Shown one piece after another: positions 59,672 to 64,000 of a stretch of 64,000 nt of DNA. How positions within the stretch are numbered: the first letter of the stretch is position 1; each line of letters opens with the position of its first letter. Source of the stretch: Rhizobium terricola (GTDB taxonomy: Bacteria > Pseudomonadota > Alphaproteobacteria > Rhizobiales > Rhizobiaceae); assembly GCF_012927355.1 (NCBI RefSeq), contig NZ_JABBGK010000001.1, forward strand, positions 1,296,649 through 1,360,648, written 5' to 3'. Made by a program: the position numbers and the translations under genes. Below the pieces are notes generated by a model. That model saw only the letters and a list, made by a program, of their open reading frames with translations, made no database searches and had not been told where the DNA came from.

Positions 59672-60418
59672 TTAAGCGCCGTTCGCCGCGGCCTTGGCGG
59701 ACGACAGGCCGCCAAAACGCCGATCTCGCGCACGGAAGCGCTCGAGGGCCGCAAAGAAGACGTCACGGCTGAAATCCGGCCACAGGTCCGGCACGAACAT
59801 CAGTTCGGAATAGGCTGCCTGCCAGAGCAGGAAATTGGACAGCCGCTCCTCCCCGCTGGTGCGGATGATCAGGTCCGGGTCCGGCATTCCGGCCGTGTCG
59901 AGGCGGTCGTTCAGTCTTTGGGCATCGATGTCGGACGGCTGCAGACGGCCGGCCGCGACATCGGCGGCGAGGCTCGCCGCCGCGCGGGCGATCTCGTCCC
60001 GCGCACCATAGTTGAAGGCGATGACAACCGTCAGCGACGTATTGTTGCGGGTGGTCTCTTCCGCTTCCTCCAGAAGGGAGCGGATGTCGTCGCGCAGGCT
60101 CGCGCGATCGCCAATGATGCGGATGCGCACATTCTCGCGGTGCAATTCCGCGAGGTCCCGGCGGATGAAGGACTTGAGCAGGCCGAAGAGATCGTTGATC
60201 TCGGCTTCCGGACGCCGCCAGTTTTCCGAGGAAAAGGCGAACAGCGTCAGGTAGCCGATGCCGGCCTCCGCGGCAGCACGCACCGTTTCGCGCACCGCCT
60301 CGACGCCCTTGCGGTGACCGAAGGTTCGCGGCAGGCCCCGCGCATTCGCCCAGCGACCATTGCCATCCATGATGATCGCAACATGCTCGGGTACGGCGCG
60401 GTTTTCAGCTGTCGACAT
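59672..60418 (-). CDS. uppS: Undecaprenyl diphosphate synthase
   Basis: 248 residues. [20 protein letters not shown] at the N-terminus contains the catalytic aspartate, and [20 protein letters not shown] is the second signature. It makes the C55 carrier lipid for cell wall synthesis. It is 9 nt before cdsA. Confidence 0.96.
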   Translation of the reverse strand: MSTAENRAVPEHVAIIMDGNGRWANARGLPRTFGHRKGVEAVRETVRAAAEAGIGYLTLFAFSSENWRRPEAEINDLFGLLKSFIRRDLAELHRENVRIRIIGDRASLRDDIRSLLEEAEETTRNNTSLTVVIAFNYGARDEIARAAASLAADVAAGRLQPSDIDAQRLNDRLDTAGMPDPDLIIRTSGEERLSNFLLWQAAYSELMFVPDLWPDFSRDVFFAALERFRARDRRFGGLSSAKAAANGA

Positions 60419-60467
60419 ATTCGGTCCGGTTCAAAGCGTCATCGGCGGGCAAAACGAAACGCGCGTC

Positions 60468-61028
60468 TTATACCTGCATGATTTCCTTTTCCTTCTCGAC
60501 GAGCAAGCGGTCGACATCGGAAATCGTGTCATCGGTCATCTTTTGCACCTTGTCGGACGTCGCGCGACTGATGTCCTGACCGATTACGCCATCCTTCTCG
60601 GCCTTTTTAAGGCCGTCCATGCCGTCGCGGCGAACGTGGCGAATCGCGACCTTCGCCTTCTCCGCATATTCGTGGGCAATCTTGACCAGCGACCTGCGGC
60701 GTTCCTCGTTCAATTCGGGAAGCGGGATGCGCAGATTCTGCCCGTCGATGATCGGGTTAAGGCCGAGATTTGCCTCGCGAATGGCGCGGTCGACGGCATT
60801 GACCATCGACTTGTCCCAGACGGAAATACCGAGCATGCGGGGCTCGGGCACCGTGACGTTGGCGACCTGGTTCAGCGGCATGCGCGAACCATAGGCTTCG
60901 ACCGTCACCGGGTCGAGAATGTTGGCCGATGCACGACCGGTGCGCAGCGACGCGATGTCGTGCTTGAACGCGTTGATCGCGCCGTCCATGCGGCGCTTGA
61001 GATCGTTGAGGTCGATACCTTCGCTCAT
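60468..61028 (-). CDS. frr: Ribosome recycling factor
   Basis: 186 residues. [22 protein letters not shown] and [19 protein letters not shown] are RRF signatures, and length matches the family. It splits post-termination ribosomes with EF-G. ATG 61028 gives [10 protein letters not shown]; the upstream in-frame extension is not conserved. Confidence 0.97.
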   Translation of the reverse strand: MSEGIDLNDLKRRMDGAINAFKHDIASLRTGRASANILDPVTVEAYGSRMPLNQVANVTVPEPRMLGISVWDKSMVNAVDRAIREANLGLNPIIDGQNLRIPLPELNEERRRSLVKIAHEYAEKAKVAIRHVRRDGMDGLKKAEKDGVIGQDISRATSDKVQKMTDDTISDVDRLLVEKEKEIMQV

Positions 61029-61080
61029 GATGAACTCCCTTTGATCCGGACTGGCGGCGGAATGTCTAGGCCGCTTGTCC

Positions 61081-61803
61081 TCAATTGTCACTGACGATGG
61101 TCATGCGGCCACCGCCTGAAAGAATTTCGCAGAACCCGCCCTTCTCGTGGATCGAGAAGACGATGATCGGGATGGAATTTTCGCGCGCCAGTGCGACCGC
61201 GGCGACGTCCATGACGGCCAGGCCCTTTTCCAGAACCTCGCCATGGGTCAGGCGGTCGAAGCGCGTCGCGGTCGGATCCTTCTTCGGATCGGCCGAATAG
61301 ATACCGTCGACCTGGGTGCCCTTGAAGATTGCCTCGGCGCCGATTTCGGCTGCGCGGAGCGCCGCGGCGGAATCGGTGGTGAAGAACGGATTGCCGGTGC
61401 CGCCGGCAAAGATCACGACCCGGCCCTGCCCGAGATGATGCAAGGTGGCGCGCTGCGAGAAGCTCTCGCAGATTTCCGGCATGGCGATCGCCGACAGGAC
61501 GACCGTGTCGATGTCGAGCTTGCGCAGCGAGGTTGCGAGCGCCAGAGCGTTGATGACGGTCGCCAGCATGCCCATGTGGTCGCCGGTCACCCGGTCGCCG
61601 CCCTTGGAGGCGACAGCCACGCCGCGGAAGATGTTGCCGCCACCGACCACGACGCCGACTTCGACGCCCATCGCCCGCGCTTCGGCGATGTCGGAGGCAA
61701 TCCGGTCGGCGACGGCGACGTCGATGCCGAAGCCCTGGCTGCCCATCAGGGCTTCGCCGGATGCTTTGAGAAGGACGCGCTTGTAGATGGGCTTGGAAGT
61801 CAT
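61081..61803 (-). CDS. pyrH: Uridylate kinase
   Basis: 240 residues. [20 protein letters not shown] and [12 protein letters not shown] are the UMP kinase motifs. It forms UDP from UMP and is regulated by UTP/GTP in the family. ATG 61803 is chosen (MTSKPIYKR); the extension to 61848 reads through an inverted repeat. Confidence 0.96.
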   Translation of the reverse strand: MTSKPIYKRVLLKASGEALMGSQGFGIDVAVADRIASDIAEARAMGVEVGVVVGGGNIFRGVAVASKGGDRVTGDHMGMLATVINALALATSLRKLDIDTVVLSAIAMPEICESFSQRATLHHLGQGRVVIFAGGTGNPFFTTDSAAALRAAEIGAEAIFKGTQVDGIYSADPKKDPTATRFDRLTHGEVLEKGLAVMDVAAVALARENSIPIIVFSIHEKGGFCEILSGGGRMTIVSDN

Positions 61804-61842
61804 GCTTTTTCCTCGGGATATGTCTGAAGCCGGATACACGAA

Positions 61843-61868
61843 GGGCATCGCGTTGTCACGCGATGCCC
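61843..61868. repeat. Inverted repeat between tsf and pyrH
   Basis: GGGCATCGCG and CGCGATGCCC form a perfect 10-bp stem around TTGTCA. On the plus strand it is followed by ATTTTT; on the minus (transcribed) strand it lacks a U-run. It may weaken read-through from tsf into pyrH. Confidence 0.5.
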
Positions 61869-61906
61869 CGATTTTTCCCTAACAAGTCCGTGGACCGGAA
61901 AGGCGA

Positions 61907-62833
61907 TCAGCCCTTGGCGGCAGCAGCGACTTCGGCAGCGAAATCGCTCTCTTCCTTCTCGATGCCTTCGCCGAGCAGGAGGCGTGCCATGCCGGTGACT
62001 TCGATCGGTGCGCCGGCTTCCTTTTCGGCAGCCTTGACAGCGTCGCCGACAGTCTGGTCCGGGTTGATGACGAAGGCCTGGCTCAGCAGGGCGACTTCCT
62101 CGAAGAACTTGCGCATGCGGCCTTCGACCATCTTTTCGATGATGGCGTCCGGCTTGCCGGAAGCGCGCGACTGCTCGATGAAGACGTTGCGTTCGCGTTC
62201 GGCGACGGCAGCGTCGACTTCTTCGGCGCGGATCGCGAGCGGGTTGGTCGCTGCGATGTGCATGGCGACCTGGCGGCCGATTGCCGAGAGCACGTCCTTG
62301 TTGCCGGTCGACTTCAGCGCGACGAGAACGCCGAGCTTGCCGAGACCGTCAGCAACACCGTTGTGGATGTAGGTGGCGACGACGCCGTCCTCGACCGACA
62401 GCAGCGATGCCCGGCGGAGCGTCATGTTCTCGCCGATGTGGGCGATCGCGTCCTTGATGGTGTCGGAAACCGGCTTGCCGGAAGCCGGATAGGTGGCGGC
62501 AGCGATGGCATCGACCGAGCCGTCGGTGGTGAGGGCAACCGAAGCAACGCCGCGGACGAGTTCCTGGAAGGCGTCGTTACGGGCAACGAAGTCGGTTTCC
62601 GAGTTGACTTCGACGACGACAGCCTTGGTGCCGGCGCTGGCAATGCCGATCAGGCCTTCGGCGGCGGTGCGGCCCGACTTCTTGTCGGCCTTGGCGATGC
62701 CCTTGGCGCGCAGCCAGTCGATCGCGGCTTCGATGTCACCGTTGTTCTCGGTGAGCGCCTTCTTGCAATCCATCATGCCTGCGCCGGACTTCTCGCGCAG
62801 TTCCTTAACCAGTGCTGCAGTGATTTCAGCCAT
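61907..62833 (-). CDS. tsf: Elongation factor Ts
   Basis: 308 residues. The N-terminal [20 protein letters not shown] and [16 protein letters not shown] are EF-Ts signatures. EF-Ts recharges EF-Tu with GTP. It follows rpsB, as usual. Confidence 0.97.
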   Translation of the reverse strand: MAEITAALVKELREKSGAGMMDCKKALTENNGDIEAAIDWLRAKGIAKADKKSGRTAAEGLIGIASAGTKAVVVEVNSETDFVARNDAFQELVRGVASVALTTDGSVDAIAAATYPASGKPVSDTIKDAIAHIGENMTLRRASLLSVEDGVVATYIHNGVADGLGKLGVLVALKSTGNKDVLSAIGRQVAMHIAATNPLAIRAEEVDAAVAERERNVFIEQSRASGKPDAIIEKMVEGRMRKFFEEVALLSQAFVINPDQTVGDAVKAAEKEAGAPIEVTGMARLLLGEGIEKEESDFAAEVAAAAKG

Positions 62834-63105
62834 TGTGTGCCTCTTGTCGGTTCAATCGGTGCGCCAGCCTGATGCAACTGAGTGCGGCCTGCGCCCTGTT
62901 TTGGGGGACGAAATGTACCCGGAAATGTGACAGCGTGATGAAGCAGTGCCATCACGGAAACGGTCGGCCCGCTTTGCAGCTCGCCGCGCGGATGCGCAGG
63001 CAGATCTTCAAAGGGGCAAGGCCGCCAGAAAGCGCGTGGCTTCCGGGCGGCCGATCCCAATCGGGAAACACCGGCAGGACCTTACGATCCCGCCGGGCGG
63101 CGCCA
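62834..63105. other. rpsB-tsf spacer with a hairpin at 63020-63052
   Basis: 272 nt without a supported gene. GGCCGCC...GGCGGCC with extended pairing forms a stem at 63020-63052 on the transcript; it may act as an attenuator between rpsB and tsf. A T-run is absent. Confidence 0.4.
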
Positions 63106-63873
63106 TCAGGCGCCGGCTTCTTCTTCGAGAGCCGGCTCGATCGGAGCTTCGGCGGAAGCGCCGAGATCACGACCGGAAGCACCCTGCTGGCGCGCGATGC
63201 CGTCGATGGCAGCGCGGGCGATCAGGTCGCAGTAGAGCGAAATTGCGCGCGAAGCGTCGTCGTTACCCGGGATCGGGTAGTCGATGAGGTCCGGATCGCA
63301 GTTCGAGTCGATGATCGCGACGACCGGGATGCCGAGGCGCTTGGCTTCGTCGATCGCGATCTTTTCCTTGTTGGTGTCGATGATGAACATCAGGTCCGGG
63401 GTACCGCCCATGTCACGGATACCGCCGAGAGCCTTGTCCAGCTTTTCGCGTTCGCGCTCGAGGTTCAGGCGTTCCTTCTTCGAATAGCCCTGGGCTTCCG
63501 AGTTCAGGATCTCGTCGAGCTTGCGCAGGCGAGCGATCGAGTTCGAGATGGTCTTCCAGTTGGTCATCATGCCGCCGAGCCAGCGGGAGTTGACGTAGTA
63601 CTGGGCCGAACGCTTGGCCGAATCAGCGATCAGTTCAGACGCCTGGCGCTTGGTGCCGACGAACAGAACGCGGCCACCACGTGCGACGGTGTCGGACACG
63701 ACCTGAAGGGCGCGCGACAGCATCGGAACGGTCTGGGCCAGGTCGATGATGTGGATGTTGTTACGATCGCCGAAGATGTACGGCTTCATCTTCGGGTTCC
63801 AGCGGTGAGTCTGGTGGCCGAAGTGGACGCCTGCTTCGAGGAGCTGGCGCATAGAGAAATCGGGCAATGCCAT
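63106..63873 (-). CDS. rpsB: 30S ribosomal protein S2
   Basis: 255 residues. [20 protein letters not shown] and [13 protein letters not shown] are S2 signatures. It is the first gene of the translation and envelope cluster. The remaining 127 nt up to the window edge are the leader of this gene, without a recognised element. Confidence 0.97.
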   Translation of the reverse strand: MALPDFSMRQLLEAGVHFGHQTHRWNPKMKPYIFGDRNNIHIIDLAQTVPMLSRALQVVSDTVARGGRVLFVGTKRQASELIADSAKRSAQYYVNSRWLGGMMTNWKTISNSIARLRKLDEILNSEAQGYSKKERLNLEREREKLDKALGGIRDMGGTPDLMFIIDTNKEKIAIDEAKRLGIPVVAIIDSNCDPDLIDYPIPGNDDASRAISLYCDLIARAAIDGIARQQGASGRDLGASAEAPIEPALEEEAGA

Positions 63874-64000
63874 GCCTTGTTATCCTTTCCGGTTGAACCC
63901 CCGCGAGACAAACAGCACCTCTTTCGAGGATGCCACCGGCGGAACCGGCCGGATTTCTCCCGGTCGCTCCCAAGCCTCGCGTGTGGAATGGTGCTGGCCT

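Overview
The window is a high-GC chromosomal segment of an alphaproteobacterium of the order Hyphomicrobiales (Rhizobiales), most probably Rhizobiaceae or a close neighbour. The evidence is the aerobic-type cobalamin locus (cobP-cobW-cobN-cobO plus cobH/L/I), the suf operon with two cysteine desulfurases, the ATP12 F1-assembly chaperone, an Irr-type ICE motif, LpxI instead of LpxH, and two families of short palindromic repeats of the kind known from rhizobial genomes. The sequence alone does not fix the genus. No rRNA, tRNA, CRISPR array, insertion sequence or prophage was recognised.

Layout. 1-14.5 kb is a cobalamin (B12) locus on the minus strand: an adenosylcobalamin riboswitch, cobP, cobW, cobN, cobO, then (after a broken parDE toxin-antitoxin pair and a TauE/SafE permease on the plus strand) a CbiX-type chelatase, a 97-codon ORF, cobH, cobL, cobI and a CbiG-type gene cut by the window edge. 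14.6-19.6 kb holds a lipoprotein, ATP12, a HAD phosphatase, an RluA-type pseudouridine synthase, crcB and a HemG-like flavodoxin. 19.6-21.1 kb holds a copper pair (YcnI-PCuAC fusion and a DUF2946-like protein). 21.3-26.1 kb is the glycine cleavage operon gcvTHP behind a tandem glycine riboswitch. 26.4-29.0 kb holds a mini flagellar-rod-like protein, a very acidic secreted protein, and a LysE exporter with its Lrp/AsnC regulator. 29.1-36.3 kb is the suf Fe-S assembly operon (nifS/iscS-like, sufB, small membrane protein, sufC, sufD, sufS, sufT-like, sufA). 36.5-45.4 kb holds housekeeping and envelope genes (alpha/beta hydrolase, patatin, GNAT, anmK, tyrS, a BTLCP transglutaminase-like protein, a SPOR-tailed D-Ala-D-Ala carboxypeptidase). 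46-50.6 kb is a zinc regulon (zur, znuB, znuC, znuA and a CobW-family GTPase) with two near-identical Zur-box candidates. 50.7-64 kb is the conserved translation and envelope cluster rpsB-tsf-pyrH-frr-uppS-cdsA-rseP-bamA-lpxD-fabZ-lpxA-lpxI-lpxB, read on the minus strand.

The most unusual feature is in the B12 locus. Eight copies of a palindromic element, arranged as four inverted pairs, plus several copies of a second family, all lie within about 12.4 kb; only one further pair (second family) was found elsewhere. Two pairs and a single copy are inserted in frame inside cobN, lengthening the protein by roughly 150 residues. Another insertion lies in frame inside the CbiG-type gene. A further pair forms most of a 97-codon ORF that is translationally coupled on both sides. 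These are protein-coding repeats comparable in behaviour to Rickettsia palindromic elements.

Metal handling is a common theme: cobalt (B12 genes with histidine-rich CbiX and CobW), copper (YcnI-PCuAC), zinc (Zur regulon with histidine-rich ZnuA and an unusual histidine-tailed ZnuC) and iron-sulfur (suf with ICE and possible RirA operators).
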